A stretch of DNA of 64,000 bases from CBDCME01 sp965218865 (GCA_965218865.1 CBDCME010000077.1:1-64000); one strand, 5' to 3'; positions 27,894 through 37,030 are shown, counted from the first letter of the stretch. The notes: a model not told the origin generated them from the sequence alone. Program-made: numbers and translations.

Positions 27894-29973
27894 CAGGGCT
27901 AGTTTTTTGTCCGCCCAGTGATCAGGGTGAGGTGATCGCGGCGCTGGCCATTTCATTCTCGGTGTGGCAGTGTGCCGGTCATGGCGACGCTGCCGGTCTC
28001 GGATTCGTCCATTGATTTGCGCGCGGTCACGGTGCGTCCGACCTGGGGCGCGCAGGAGCACCGGCGCTGGGACCGGTTGGTGGAGCAGCACCACTACCTG
28101 GCGTTCCACGGCGTCATCGGCAAGGGCCTGCGCCATGTCGCGGTGCATGGCGAGACCTGGCTCGCACTGATCGGCTGGCAGCCCGGCGCGTTCAAGCTGG
28201 GCGCGCGTGATCGCTGGATCGGGTGGTCGGCCGAGCAGCAGTTCCGGCGTCTGCATCTGATCGCCAACAACTCGCGCTTCGTCATTCTGACGCCTGGCCG
28301 AGTGCCGAACCTGGCCTCCCGTGTGCTGGGGCTGAGCCTGCGGCGGCTGTCTGAGGACATCCAGGCGGTGCACGGATATCCGGCTCTTCTGGCGGAGACG
28401 TTCGTGGACGTCTCGCGATTTGCCGGCACCTGCTACCGCGCGTCGAACTGGCGCTCTCTGGGGCTGACGCGGGGCTTTGCCCGTGAGCCCGGAGGGGCAG
28501 CGCGCTGGCGCCACCACGGTCAGCCCAAGGAGGTCTTCGTGTTCGGACTGACAGACGGCGCCCCCGAGGCGCTGAGCCGTACCGGGATGCCGGCACACTG
28601 GAACGCCGAGCAGCACACCGAGCCGATGGCCGCGCCCCGGCTGCGCAGCCTGTTCGAGTGTCTGGGTGAGGTGCCCGAGTACCGCCATGCCCGGGGCAAG
28701 CGCTATGCGCTCAACACCATTCTGGTGATCGCCGTCGCCGCCCGGCTTGCCGGATACCGGGGGGTGAACGCGTTCGCCCAGTTCGCCGCCCTGCTCTCCC
28801 AGGAGCAGCTCGAGGCGGTGGGTGCGTTCTGGAGCCCTTCCAAACAGCGCTACACCCCGCCCGCGATCACCACCTTCCACAAGACCCTCACCGCCCTGCC
28901 GCCAGAGACCCTGGACAACGCGATTAGCCAGTGGACCGGCCAGCATGGCAGCGCGCACGCGCCGGTCGCCATGGACGGAAAGGATCTGCGCGGCGCCTCG
29001 AAGCAGACCGAAGACGGGCGCAGGATGATGGTGGCGGCGGTCGAGCACGACACCGGCGTGGTCCTCGGGCAGGTCGAGGTCGACCGCAAGAGCAACGAAA
29101 TCCCGGCCGTGCGCGAACTCTCCAGCGGCCTCGACCTCACAGGCCGGATCGTCACCATGGACGCGATGCACGCTCAGCACGAGACCGCGCGCTGCCTGCT
29201 CGGGCGTCGCGCCGACTACGTGATGAGCGCGGTCAAGGACAACCAGGAGATGATCTTCGAAGACCTCAAGGCGATCGACTTCAGCGATGCGCTCTGGCAC
29301 GAAACCGTCGACAAGGGCCATGGCCGCATCGAGCGCCGACGCTGCGCCGTCGTCGACCTCTCCGCTGCCGAGTGGGACGGCTACGCCAACCTCCACGGGC
29401 GACGCCAGGCCATGCGCATCGAGCGCGAACGCGAGATCCTCAAGACCGGCAAGCGCAGCATCGAGGTGACCTGGAGCCTCACCTCGCTCGGCGCAGAGCG
29501 CGCCGGACCCGAGGAGTTGCTCGAACTGGTGCGCAACCACTGGCATATCGAGAACCGCCTGCACTACGTGCGCGACTTCACCTACGACGAAGACCGATGC
29601 CGGGCCTACGTGCGTCACCTGCCCAGAAATCTCGCCTGCTTGACCAACGCGGCCATCGCCATCGTGCGCTGCGACGGACGCTTCCGTTATCTGCCCGAGG
29701 CCAACCGGCACTATGCCGCCCGGGCGCAGGAGGCCCTCGACGCGATCATGACCGCGCCCATCGCCTGAGACAGCACGCCTCTCCCCCGGACCGGGACGTG
29801 CCGCCGAGCGGCGCGGGCGGACCGGTGTGCCTGTCGAATCCGAAAACGCCGTCCGGTGGCTTCGAGCAGTCCCCATGACGTCGTCGAGGCAAGCTCGGGG
29901 CTCCCCGAACCCCGTGCACCGAGCACGATCCCACTCATCCCGAACCCTCAACCGCGACTAAAAATTGTTCCTG
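27894..29973 (+). mobile_element. ISAs1-family IS with DruA-like fusion, copy 3
   Basis: 2,080 bp with the same ends as copies 1 and 2, in the opposite orientation, flanked by the perfect 10-bp duplication ACGTATGAAC at 27884-27893 and 29974-29983. Excision in silico restores the MBL-hydrolase frame exactly, which proves the ends. Confidence 0.95.
27972..29768 (+). CDS. ISAs1-family transposase with DruA-like domain (copy 3)
   Basis: 598 residues with the same sequence as the copy at 2588 over its whole length as read here. The DUF4338 half and the DDE residues D335, D397 and E527 are intact. Confidence 0.9.
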   Translation: MPVMATLPVSDSSIDLRAVTVRPTWGAQEHRRWDRLVEQHHYLAFHGVIGKGLRHVAVHGETWLALIGWQPGAFKLGARDRWIGWSAEQQFRRLHLIANNSRFVILTPGRVPNLASRVLGLSLRRLSEDIQAVHGYPALLAETFVDVSRFAGTCYRASNWRSLGLTRGFAREPGGAARWRHHGQPKEVFVFGLTDGAPEALSRTGMPAHWNAEQHTEPMAAPRLRSLFECLGEVPEYRHARGKRYALNTILVIAVAARLAGYRGVNAFAQFAALLSQEQLEAVGAFWSPSKQRYTPPAITTFHKTLTALPPETLDNAISQWTGQHGSAHAPVAMDGKDLRGASKQTEDGRRMMVAAVEHDTGVVLGQVEVDRKSNEIPAVRELSSGLDLTGRIVTMDAMHAQHETARCLLGRRADYVMSAVKDNQEMIFEDLKAIDFSDALWHETVDKGHGRIERRRCAVVDLSAAEWDGYANLHGRRQAMRIEREREILKTGKRSIEVTWSLTSLGAERAGPEELLELVRNHWHIENRLHYVRDFTYDEDRCRAYVRHLPRNLACLTNAAIAIVRCDGRFRYLPEANRHYAARAQEALDAIMTAPIA

Positions 29974-30067
29974 ACGTATGAACGGATCGACGTGTGGCTC
30001 CCACAACAGTGTGATATCGTCGGACACGCGCCGCCGTTCAAACCATTGATTCGCGATACGTATTGTC

Positions 30068-31072
30068 ATGCCCGATCCGAAGCACGCGATCCCAAGTGGA
30101 CCACAGGTCGGAAAGCATACGGTAAATTTACCTGGTGGACTTTCAAAAATTCAGTTGGCAGCGGGTCTCGACTGGAATCTTCTAAAAATCTTTCTTGAGA
30201 TAACGAAGGCGCAGGGTATCAGTGAAGCTGCACGAAGGTTGCATCGAGGGCAACCGGCGGTAAGCTTGGCATTAAAACGCCTGGAGGAATATCTAGGGGT
30301 GCGTCTTTGCGAGCGGGGGCCAAAGGGCTTCGACCTTTCTGATGAAGGAGCCCAACTCGCGGAAATTTGCATGAACATCAGTCGCATGGTCGACGATATT
30401 CCGGTCAGAATTGGAAACTTTGCGCACATGGTCGCGGGGAAACTGCAAATTATGCTCGTCTGCAACGTTGTTGACGCAAACCTCGATATGGCCATCGAAC
30501 AATTCCACGCAAAATATCCCGGCGTCGAGATTGTGCTTGACGTTGGCACCTGGGACGTAATTGGTCGCGCCGTTCTCAAGAATCAAATCGACATCGGAAT
30601 TTCGCCGGTTCGATTCACTGATACCAATTTGCGCTATGATCTGCTTTTCAAGGAGGTTCACCGTGTCTACTGTGGGCGGCCACACCAGCTCTACGGCCAT
30701 CGCATTGATGATCCTCACGATCTGGCGGGTGAGGCCTTTATCCTTACAAGTGTGGACGGAGACGACGAACTTACAAAATATCGGCTCAAGTATGGGTTGG
30801 CACGGCACGTCGCGGGCGAATCAACTCACTTGGAAGAAGCGAAGAGGCTTGCGACTTTTGGTGTTGGCCTCTGTTTTCTTCCTGAAAGGTATGCTCAACC
30901 CGAAGTAGAGCAGGATCGATTGTGGCCGTTGCTCACAGCGAAAGACACACCGACTACCAATGTCTTTATCGTGACAAATTCAAAAGCGCCACCCTACATC
31001 GCGCGCCGCCTCTTTCTCGACGAAGTACGAACGCAACTGAACCAAAGCCACGGCTCGAGCTCAACACGCTAA
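30068..31072 (+). CDS. LysR-family transcriptional regulator
   Basis: The N-terminal winged helix-turn-helix is at residues about 37-95 (LDWNLLKIFLEITKAQGISE, ARRLHRGQPAVSLALKRLEEYLG). An effector-binding periplasmic-protein-like domain follows, with GKLQIMLVCNVVDANLDMAI and VLKNQIDIGISPV. The first 30 or so codons before the HTH are unusually long for the family, so an internal start downstream of 30068 is likely. The gene is divergent from the split MBL hydrolase, the classical arrangement for a regulator acting on its neighbour. Its effector may be the compound handled by this locus. No target operator can be delimited because the intergenic space is nearly zero if the first ATG is used. 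Confidence 0.85.
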   Translation: MPDPKHAIPSGPQVGKHTVNLPGGLSKIQLAAGLDWNLLKIFLEITKAQGISEAARRLHRGQPAVSLALKRLEEYLGVRLCERGPKGFDLSDEGAQLAEICMNISRMVDDIPVRIGNFAHMVAGKLQIMLVCNVVDANLDMAIEQFHAKYPGVEIVLDVGTWDVIGRAVLKNQIDIGISPVRFTDTNLRYDLLFKEVHRVYCGRPHQLYGHRIDDPHDLAGEAFILTSVDGDDELTKYRLKYGLARHVAGESTHLEEAKRLATFGVGLCFLPERYAQPEVEQDRLWPLLTAKDTPTTNVFIVTNSKAPPYIARRLFLDEVRTQLNQSHGSSSTR

Positions 31073-31342
31073 GAAAAATGCGAGAAGCAATGGGGTTGAT
31101 GGCGCACCGTCGGCGGCGTCCTACCCCCAGAGCCAGGCCACTTGGTAACAGCAACCTGGCAAATCGCGCTGCAGATACCTATTTATCGGCAAGAAACATT
31201 AATCTTGTTAATGATATCTATCTGTATTTTTGAGGTTTTCATTAATGAAAGTCGGGAACATAATCTTTCCGACAGGGGTGTATTGCGTGCGAAATCCGGC
31301 TCCATACATGGGTTTGCCCGGCTAACTCAGGAGGCTAGACAA

Positions 31343-32479
31343 ATGTTCTCTCTTAAGAATTGGAAGATCTGTCTCGGTTTGATCCTTGTTCTCTCTTTTA
31401 GCAGCCGCGGTGTGATCGCCGCTGAAGCCTTCTTTACCGCCCTGCCGAAAGATGGGAAATGGTACAAAGCCCAGTTCCATGTCCATAACAACTGGGGGCT
31501 TCCGAACCTGATCCCCACGACATCGCCACATATCCCACTGGAATTCTATTTCAACCGAGATTACAACGTTGTCGCATTCGCGGATCTCAATTACACGACC
31601 CCCGTTTATAAGGGCATAAAGGATTATTGGGATCGCCCGGGCCGTAATCTGGTTATTGCAGGTAATGAGCTGAACTGCGAACCGATAGGCAATCCTCCAT
31701 ACAAGGTTGTGGATTCCATTGTCATCGGACTGCCCGACGACGATCAACTCCCGGTACCGTGTGACAGGGACTGGACGACGGCGGAGGTTTTAGACGCTCA
31801 GGCAAAAATCGCTCGAGACAATGATGGCATCCCGGTTATTGCCCACCCCAACCTTTTTTACAGTGTAACCGCCGAAGACGTCCTCGCCACCGACCCGGAG
31901 CGAATCAGGCATATGGAGATCCGCAATGGTGAACCGGGAATGAACGACTTCGGTGGCAACGGCCATCCCTCTACGTTCGAGATTTGGGACACCGTTCTGT
32001 CCACAGGACGGCAAATTTTTGGGTGGGGAACCGACGACAGCCACCACTTCCCGGGGCAAAGTGATCCCAATCACCATAACCCTCGCGACCAAGCCTTGGC
32101 GGACAGGGTTTGGATGCATCTCTATATGACCGAGCTTAGCGAAGAAGCTGTCAGGTTCGCTCTCGACAACGGCCATTTTTATGCTTCGACCGGGGTGAAG
32201 TTCGTTGATTTCAAGATTGGCGACAACAGGATCTCAATCGTCCTGGACCCCACTTCGAGTGACATCGGCTGGCATACCTTCTATCTATCTGAGGGGGACT
32301 TCAATCCAACCACATACCGGACTCAGTTTATCGGTAAAGCAGGCGAAGTCTTGGCCGTCGACGAAACCTATGAACCGCACTATGAATGTTCAGGGGATGA
32401 CCTTTACGTCCGCGCGGTCGTTACCAATTCAGACGGTTGGATTGCGTTCACAAATGCGTTGTTCTGCTCCGACGATTAG
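31343..32479 (+). CDS. Secreted CehA/McbA-like PHP-type metallohydrolase
   Basis: The ATG at 31343 follows a good AGGAGG site and begins a signal peptide (CLGLILVLSFSSRGVIAAEA), so the 378-residue protein is exported. The metal-binding motifs of the PHP superfamily are visible: FHVHNNWG near residue 50, VVAFADLNY, IPVIAHPN and FGWGTDDSHHFPG, followed by a C-terminal beta-rich domain. CehA/McbA relatives include carbaryl hydrolase, and others cleave phosphoesters or amides. Substrate here is unknown. It sits between the LysR/MBL pair and the second isochorismatase, consistent with breaking down an external N-containing compound before uptake, but that is inference. Confidence 0.75.
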   Translation: MFSLKNWKICLGLILVLSFSSRGVIAAEAFFTALPKDGKWYKAQFHVHNNWGLPNLIPTTSPHIPLEFYFNRDYNVVAFADLNYTTPVYKGIKDYWDRPGRNLVIAGNELNCEPIGNPPYKVVDSIVIGLPDDDQLPVPCDRDWTTAEVLDAQAKIARDNDGIPVIAHPNLFYSVTAEDVLATDPERIRHMEIRNGEPGMNDFGGNGHPSTFEIWDTVLSTGRQIFGWGTDDSHHFPGQSDPNHHNPRDQALADRVWMHLYMTELSEEAVRFALDNGHFYASTGVKFVDFKIGDNRISIVLDPTSSDIGWHTFYLSEGDFNPTTYRTQFIGKAGEVLAVDETYEPHYECSGDDLYVRAVVTNSDGWIAFTNALFCSDD

Positions 32480-32504
32480 CGGCTAGATCGTCAGGCAACA
32501 CTTT

Positions 32505-32524
32505 GGTGCCGCAACGACGGCACC
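32505..32524 (+). terminator. Possible terminator hairpin
   Basis: A 7-bp perfect stem GGTGCCG / CGGCACC with a 6-nt loop lies 26 bp after the metallohydrolase stop, where convergent transcription from the next operon would also meet. It lacks a U-run, so intrinsic termination is only possible. Confidence 0.3.
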
Positions 32525-32716
32525 GACCGGCCCATCGTCGAGGTGTTCACATGACCCGTACGGTGTACTCGTCTCCGCCATTCTGTTGAGCACCTGGCCA
32601 CTGATCGCCACCTTTTGAGCGGGCAGACATGAGAACCGTTCTTTGTCCGCTGTGATCATACGGCGAACGCCAAGGAAAGGTCCCGTTCGATATCACGTAC
32701 TCGTCGCTGAACAAAA

Positions 32717-33388
32717 TTAGGCGCGGGTTGCCTGAAGGAACTCTTGGGACGAACTCACCCAACCGAACAAGTGCCCCTCGCTGGCGATGATCTCCAGGGT
32801 CGCACGATGGAGATTCTCCTCGAAAGCCGCGCAACAATGTTCAAGGGTGAGGCAGTAGTAGCCCCGATCAACGGCTTCCCTCAGCGATGAGTGGACGCAG
32901 CACTGGGTCGTCACGCCGGTCAGAATCACCGATTCGATGCCGCGGTTACACAACATCTCCTCAATCGGCGTCTGGTAGAAGGCACCGAATCCTGGCTTGT
33001 CGATGACGCTTTCGTCCGCTCCGGGTTTGAGTTCGTCGACGAAGTCGTGACCGTATTCGCCGCGAACCAGGATTCGGCCCAAGGGACCCTGGGCGCCGAT
33101 CTCCGCTCCGGCATCGCGGCTGCGCTGACGTTTGACTGAAGGGAGGTCCGATAAATCGGGGAGATGGCCCTCGCGGGTATGGACGATGGTCAGCCCGAGT
33201 TGCCGGGCCGCGTCAAGAACCTCTCGCAGTCGCGGAATGATCTCCTGAATTCGCGACACGTCCTCGCCACTCACGCCGCTTGCGCCATCGGGCGCACAAA
33301 AATCGCGCTGCATGTCGATGACCAGTAAGGCATTGTTTTGCGGGCGAAATTGGAAAGCCCTTCCGTGTCTGCAGGCGACTTCGATCAT
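32717..33388 (-). CDS. Isochorismatase-family cysteine amidohydrolase, second copy
   Basis: This 223-residue protein has Asp in LLVIDMQRDFCAPDG, a central QRSRDAGAEIGAQGPLGR region, VIDKPGFGAF and the nucleophile Cys in TGVTTQCCVHSSLREAV. It resembles the hydrolase at 26029 in length and motifs but is clearly diverged, so the two are paralogues or separately acquired. Its start overlaps the stop of the ABC ATPase by ATGA. It is the last gene of a minus-strand operon of substrate-binding protein, deaminase, permease, ATPase and hydrolase. A ureidoacrylate- or carbamoyl-type amide is a plausible substrate; not provable here. Confidence 0.85.
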   Translation of the reverse strand: MIEVACRHGRAFQFRPQNNALLVIDMQRDFCAPDGASGVSGEDVSRIQEIIPRLREVLDAARQLGLTIVHTREGHLPDLSDLPSVKRQRSRDAGAEIGAQGPLGRILVRGEYGHDFVDELKPGADESVIDKPGFGAFYQTPIEEMLCNRGIESVILTGVTTQCCVHSSLREAVDRGYYCLTLEHCCAAFEENLHRATLEIIASEGHLFGWVSSSQEFLQATRA

Positions 33389-34173
33389 GCCGGGGGGTGT
33401 CCGGTATGCAGGTACGCGATGGCCTTGCCACGAAGGGCACTGAATTCGGGATCCAATTTTAATTCCGTTCGCCGGGGCCGCGGCAAATCGATCGGAAAAT
33501 CGGCGATGATCCTCCCCGGGTGCGCGCGCATTACGAGCATTCGATCCGCCAGAAACACGGCCTCTTCCACGTCATGAGTCACGAACAGTACGGTGGTTCG
33601 ATGTTCATCGCAGAGCCTGAGCAGCAATTCCTGCATCTGCTCTCGTGTCTGGGCATCGAGGGCGCCGAATGGTTCGTCCATGAGCAGCACCCGCGGTTGA
33701 TGAACGAGGGCGCGGGCAATCGCGGCGCGCTGACGCATCCCGCCGGACAATTGCTTCGGGTAGACGTCCTTGAAATTCGAGAGACCGACGACGTCGATCA
33801 GCTCGTGGGCACGGTCCCGGGCGGCGCAAATATCAGACGGCGTTCCCTTGTTAGCCCGCAGTCCAATGCCGAATTCGACATTGCCTCGAACGGTCAACCA
33901 GGGAAACAGACAATCCCGTTGAAATACCATCCCCCGGTCGGTTCCAGAACCCGTGATCAATTTGTTTTCCAGGAGGAGCTCGCCCCGTGTCGGTTGGTCC
34001 AGACCGGCGATTAGCATCAGTAACGTGCTCTTGCCGCAGCCCGAAGGGCCGACGATGCACACGAACTCGCCGCCGGCAACCTCGAATCCGACCCTCTCGA
34101 TGGCGACGATGGGACCGGCCTTGGTTTCGAAATCCTTCCCCGCGCCGCGAACTTTCAAAAGGACGTCGTTCAT
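33385..34173 (-). CDS. ABC transporter ATPase (NitT/TauT type)
   Basis: The ATG at 34173 was chosen because it overlaps the permease stop (TGATG) and starts the conserved domain; longer in-frame extension reads into the permease gene. The 262-residue ATPase has Walker A VGPSGCGKST, Q-loop VFQRDCLFPWLTV, signature QLSGGMRQRAAIARAL, Walker B VLLMDEPFGALD and the H-loop FVTHDVEEAVFLADR. Together with the permease and binding protein it forms a transporter like those for taurine, sulfonates, nitrate or hydroxymethylpyrimidine. It acts at the inner face of the cytoplasmic membrane. Confidence 0.92.
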   Translation of the reverse strand: MNDVLLKVRGAGKDFETKAGPIVAIERVGFEVAGGEFVCIVGPSGCGKSTLLMLIAGLDQPTRGELLLENKLITGSGTDRGMVFQRDCLFPWLTVRGNVEFGIGLRANKGTPSDICAARDRAHELIDVVGLSNFKDVYPKQLSGGMRQRAAIARALVHQPRVLLMDEPFGALDAQTREQMQELLLRLCDEHRTTVLFVTHDVEEAVFLADRMLVMRAHPGRIIADFPIDLPRPRRTELKLDPEFSALRGKAIAYLHTGHPPA

Positions 34174-34982
34174 CAGGATCTCACCTTTTCCTCGGCCCAG
34201 GGGAACAATTTTCGCTGCACGTAGCGAAAGGCAAGGTCGGAAGTGACCCCCAGTCCGCCGATAAAGAACAGGTACAGGAAGATGATATCGACCCGGATGA
34301 AGCGCTGAGATTTCAAGATTCGATAACCGAGACCCTCGTTTGCCGCCACCATCTCCGCCACCACCAGATAGGTCCAGGCCCATCCGAGATTGAGCCTCAG
34401 GACGTCGAAAATGCCGGGCAGCGACGACCGCCAAATGACTTTCGTGAAAAGTTCGCGCGGGTGCGCGCCGAGCGCCATTGCCGCCCGAATCAATTCCGCC
34501 GAGGTCTGTTTAGTGGCGTCGGCGACCATCAACACCATCTGCACGACCGCACCGATAAATATGACCAGCACCTTGGTCGTTTCACCGATACCGGTGTAGA
34601 GAATCAAGAGCGGAATGAACGCTGGTACCGGCATATATCGGAGGAACCCCAGAAGTGGCTCGATAATGGCCTCGAATACACGGATGTTGCCCGCCAACAT
34701 CCCCAACGGAATGGCAACAGCAGTGGCAACAAGAAACCCGAACCAGATCCGAAAATTACTGATCAGAAGATCCGCCACGAGGACATCGTGTTCGTACATC
34801 TCGACTGCGGCCAAGCCGACGCGGGTGGGCGTCGGTAGGAAAATGGGTGAGGCTAATTTCCCGTAGGAAAGCGAGCACCAGACAGCGATCAAGAAGGCGA
34901 AAACGATCGCCGTGGTCGTGCTATACAGGCCCCTCGAAATCTCTCCGCGGAGAGCGAATAGTCCCGGACTCACCCGCTTCAC
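34173..34982 (-). CDS. ABC transporter permease (NitT/TauT type)
   Basis: This 269-residue integral membrane protein has about six predicted segments. The binding-protein-dependent transport signature EAA loop is AAMALGAHPRELFTKVIWRSSLPGIF (the central ALGA and LP positions are conserved), and the family motif LPTPTRV lies after the first segment. VVAEMVAANEGLGY is also typical of SsuC/TauC/ThiX permeases. It sits between the deaminase gene (about 50 bp upstream) and the overlapping ATPase gene. The substrate is set by the binding protein at 35590. Confidence 0.9.
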   Translation of the reverse strand: MKRVSPGLFALRGEISRGLYSTTTAIVFAFLIAVWCSLSYGKLASPIFLPTPTRVGLAAVEMYEHDVLVADLLISNFRIWFGFLVATAVAIPLGMLAGNIRVFEAIIEPLLGFLRYMPVPAFIPLLILYTGIGETTKVLVIFIGAVVQMVLMVADATKQTSAELIRAAMALGAHPRELFTKVIWRSSLPGIFDVLRLNLGWAWTYLVVAEMVAANEGLGYRILKSQRFIRVDIIFLYLFFIGGLGVTSDLAFRYVQRKLFPWAEEKVRS

Positions 34983-35033
34983 GATGCATTGACCCTTCGC
35001 AGAGACAAAAATCGGCAGTTGGGTTCCGCGGAA

Positions 35034-35519
35034 TCAGCTTTGTGAATTCGCCGCTTCACTGCGAATTTCGTCAAAAAGGTGAAGGCATTCTTCCCGAAGC
35101 ACGCCGCTGATCAACTCGATCCGTGAGCCCGCGTGTTCATTCAACAGGCGCGCGGGAAAGGTCAGCTCCCGAACGGCCCCATGGGTGTACGCCGTCACCT
35201 CGTCCATCGTCGTGGCATAGACGACCCGACTGACCCAGGCGAGCCACATCGCGGTGAAGCACATGGGACACGGCTCCGTCGTCGTGTAAACGGTGCATCC
35301 GGAAAGTTCGGGGCCGCGATCCCGGCACACCTGCTTGACGAGCATCGTTTCGGCGTGGCTCGAATTATCGCCGTCTCGCGCGACCGTATCATGGGTCCGA
35401 CCCACGACCTCGCCGGCCCGATCGACGATGACGGCACCAAAGGGAAGTTCCCCCTCCCGCAGGGCCGCCCGACTCTCTTCCAGCGCCATGGCCATATAGG
35501 TTTCGTGCCGCGTTTGCAT
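35034..35519 (-). CDS. Nucleoside/guanine/cytosine deaminase-family zinc enzyme
   Basis: This 161-residue cytidine-deaminase-like protein has the zinc-binding motifs SSHAETMLV (His ligand and catalytic Glu) and EPCPMCFTAM (two Cys ligands). Length and the absence of tRNA-binding features favour a small-molecule deaminase (guanine, cytosine or nucleoside) over TadA. It lies inside the ABC transporter operon between binding protein and permease. With an isochorismatase-like amidohydrolase in the same operon, this suggests import, deamination and ring-product hydrolysis of a nitrogen heterocycle; that is inference. Confidence 0.85.
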   Translation of the reverse strand: MQTRHETYMAMALEESRAALREGELPFGAVIVDRAGEVVGRTHDTVARDGDNSSHAETMLVKQVCRDRGPELSGCTVYTTTEPCPMCFTAMWLAWVSRVVYATTMDEVTAYTHGAVRELTFPARLLNEHAGSRIELISGVLREECLHLFDEIRSEAANSQS

Positions 35520-35589
35520 GGCTTGAGAAGATCGCTTAACGAAATTCTCGGCCGAGCCGATTCAGGGGCCTGCCTCGTTTAACCGGCAA

Positions 35590-36609
35590 TCAATTCGAAA
35601 CAAAGCGTTCATCGACGAGACCGTCGATATCGAGTTTCGTCTCTATGAGGTCACGATCCTTGAGGAAAATTTCGATTTTCCTCAGCGTTTCCTTGGCGGT
35701 CGATGTGAAGATCCTCTTGTTGTCGGCCATGCTGTAAACATTGTCACCCGCAAGCATGCCCTGGATGTCTTCCGGGCTCGCTTCCAGCTTCTTTGTGAGG
35801 ATCGCCTCGGCCTCGGCCGGTTGCTCGTTGAGGAGTTGAACGCCTCGATCCACGGCCCGTATGAAAGCCGCGACGTCGCTCGCCCGTTCCTTAAGGATTT
35901 CCTCGCGAACGACCACACCGTCCGAGATCAGGTTCTGGCCCTGCTCGTCGCCGGAGGAAAAGATTACTTTCCCTCCCCCGGACAATGCCCGGGTGACCCA
36001 GGGCTCCCACGTCACCGCCGCTTCGACTTGACCGGCAACGAATGCAGCCCCCCCGGCGTCGGGGCTCATGTCAACGATCTCAACGTCGGATTCGGTCAGT
36101 CCGGCGGCCTCCAGACCGATGATAAGCAGGAAATGATTTACCTCCCCCACGGTGGTGGCGACGCGTTTCCCCTTGAGTCCGGCCATGTCGCTGATATCTG
36201 CCTGCGCGACCACCGCGTCGGCGCCGTTCGAGGCGTCGATCAAATAGACGACCTTGAGCGGGGCCGCTTGCTTCCCGGCGATAAGGGCGAGGTTGTACAA
36301 GGTCGTCACGTTCAAATCGAGCGCCCCGGCAATCAGCGGCGGCAACGAGTCCCCCGGGCCCGCGAAGGGCACAAACTCGATCTCGACCCCCTCTTCCTTG
36401 AAAAAGCCTTTGGCCTGGGCGATAAACATGCCGGAGTATCCGATCCACTGATCGTGCCCAACCTTCAAGGGATCGCCCAAAGCCGGCGCCACGCCAAATC
36501 CCGCGACCATCATGAGCACGGCCACGCCGCTTATGGCGGTGCGGACCGTTTTGGCCCGACCCGATGACCACGCCCTCATCAGCTGGTCTTTGATCCGCTT
36601 CGTTTCCAT
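35590..36609 (-). CDS. ABC transporter substrate-binding protein (NMT1/SsuA/THI5-like)
   Basis: The ATG at 36609 follows GGAGGATTGACG, a strong ribosome-binding site; the TTG six bases upstream is less likely. A signal peptide (AISGVAVLMMVAGFGVAPALG) precedes a periplasmic domain with DQWIGYSGMFIAQAKGFFKE, IEFVPFAGPGDSLPPLIAGA and AAVTWEPWVTRAL, as in family members binding sulfonates, nitrate or thiamine precursors. It is the first gene of the operon, with a promoter expected in the long gap upstream. The ligand is unknown; neighbours point to a pyrimidine-, purine- or ureide-like compound. Confidence 0.88.
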   Translation of the reverse strand: METKRIKDQLMRAWSSGRAKTVRTAISGVAVLMMVAGFGVAPALGDPLKVGHDQWIGYSGMFIAQAKGFFKEEGVEIEFVPFAGPGDSLPPLIAGALDLNVTTLYNLALIAGKQAAPLKVVYLIDASNGADAVVAQADISDMAGLKGKRVATTVGEVNHFLLIIGLEAAGLTESDVEIVDMSPDAGGAAFVAGQVEAAVTWEPWVTRALSGGGKVIFSSGDEQGQNLISDGVVVREEILKERASDVAAFIRAVDRGVQLLNEQPAEAEAILTKKLEASPEDIQGMLAGDNVYSMADNKRIFTSTAKETLRKIEIFLKDRDLIETKLDIDGLVDERFVSN

Positions 36610-36615
36610 CGTCAA

Positions 36616-37030
36616 TCCTCCCTGGGATATTGTGGAGCCGCTCGGTCTTCATCGACCGAAAATCGCCTCGCGTCTCATTAGGCGACAGGATAATCGCGAT
36701 TCCGGTTCATGAAAACTCCCAATATTTTGGGGCATCACACCGGTTCGCTGAAAGCTATTTCGCCGAGAAATCCGATTTTCCCGCCATCCGCCGCGGCCCC
36801 GGCCAGACCGTTTCTTATGCCGAAAAAGATTTTCAGGGGAGGTTAACCGGGATTCCCCAGATACCTCCCTTTGATTAGGGAAAATCATGGCGCACGTATC
36901 GACGAAAGGCGAATTCGGCCCTAATCGGACACGTAATGTCGTGTTTTCGTCTCGCTGATGGGGAAGTAGAGCGGGCGCAGTCAAGCAGACAATACACCCG
37001 TCCGCAAGGACATAGCGGTTCATTTCCCGG
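36616..37030. other. Intergenic region with no gene recognised
   Basis: About 415 bp upstream of the binding-protein gene. I see no coding frame with recognisable motifs, and the local sequence is more AT-rich than the flanks. It must hold the promoter of the ABC operon; no specific -35/-10 pair or riboswitch fold could be picked out with confidence. Confidence 0.4.

Larger units (their letters stand above)
27212..30069 (-). pseudogene. Metallo-beta-lactamase-fold hydrolase, split by ISAs1 copy 3
   Basis: The C-terminal 220 codons lie at 27212-27893 and the N-terminal 29 or so at 29984-30069, on the far side of the IS. Removing the element and one target copy restores one frame from an ATG at 30069 through NQWFERRRVSDDITLLWEP to DPFIRCNMWHVRGRNTDLLI. 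The metal-binding signature is THTHYDHMG, with further ligands in LHLPGHSPGSIGLW and VVHAGHEKS. The family hydrolyses esters, amides or thioesters. It is divergent from the LysR gene, their start codons practically touching, so LysR probably controlled it. As it stands the protein could only be made without its first strand. Confidence 0.9.

Noticed and set aside
31073..31342. A short coding frame between the LysR gene and the PHP-like hydrolase
   Set aside because: The frames here have no ribosome-binding site or recognisable motif, and the in-frame extension upstream of 31343 lacks a signal-peptide-compatible start.
32717..36609. A taurine or sulfonate uptake operon
   Set aside because: The ABC components are of that broad type, but there is no TauD, SsuD or other desulfonating enzyme; deaminase and amidohydrolase genes in the operon point to a nitrogen compound instead.
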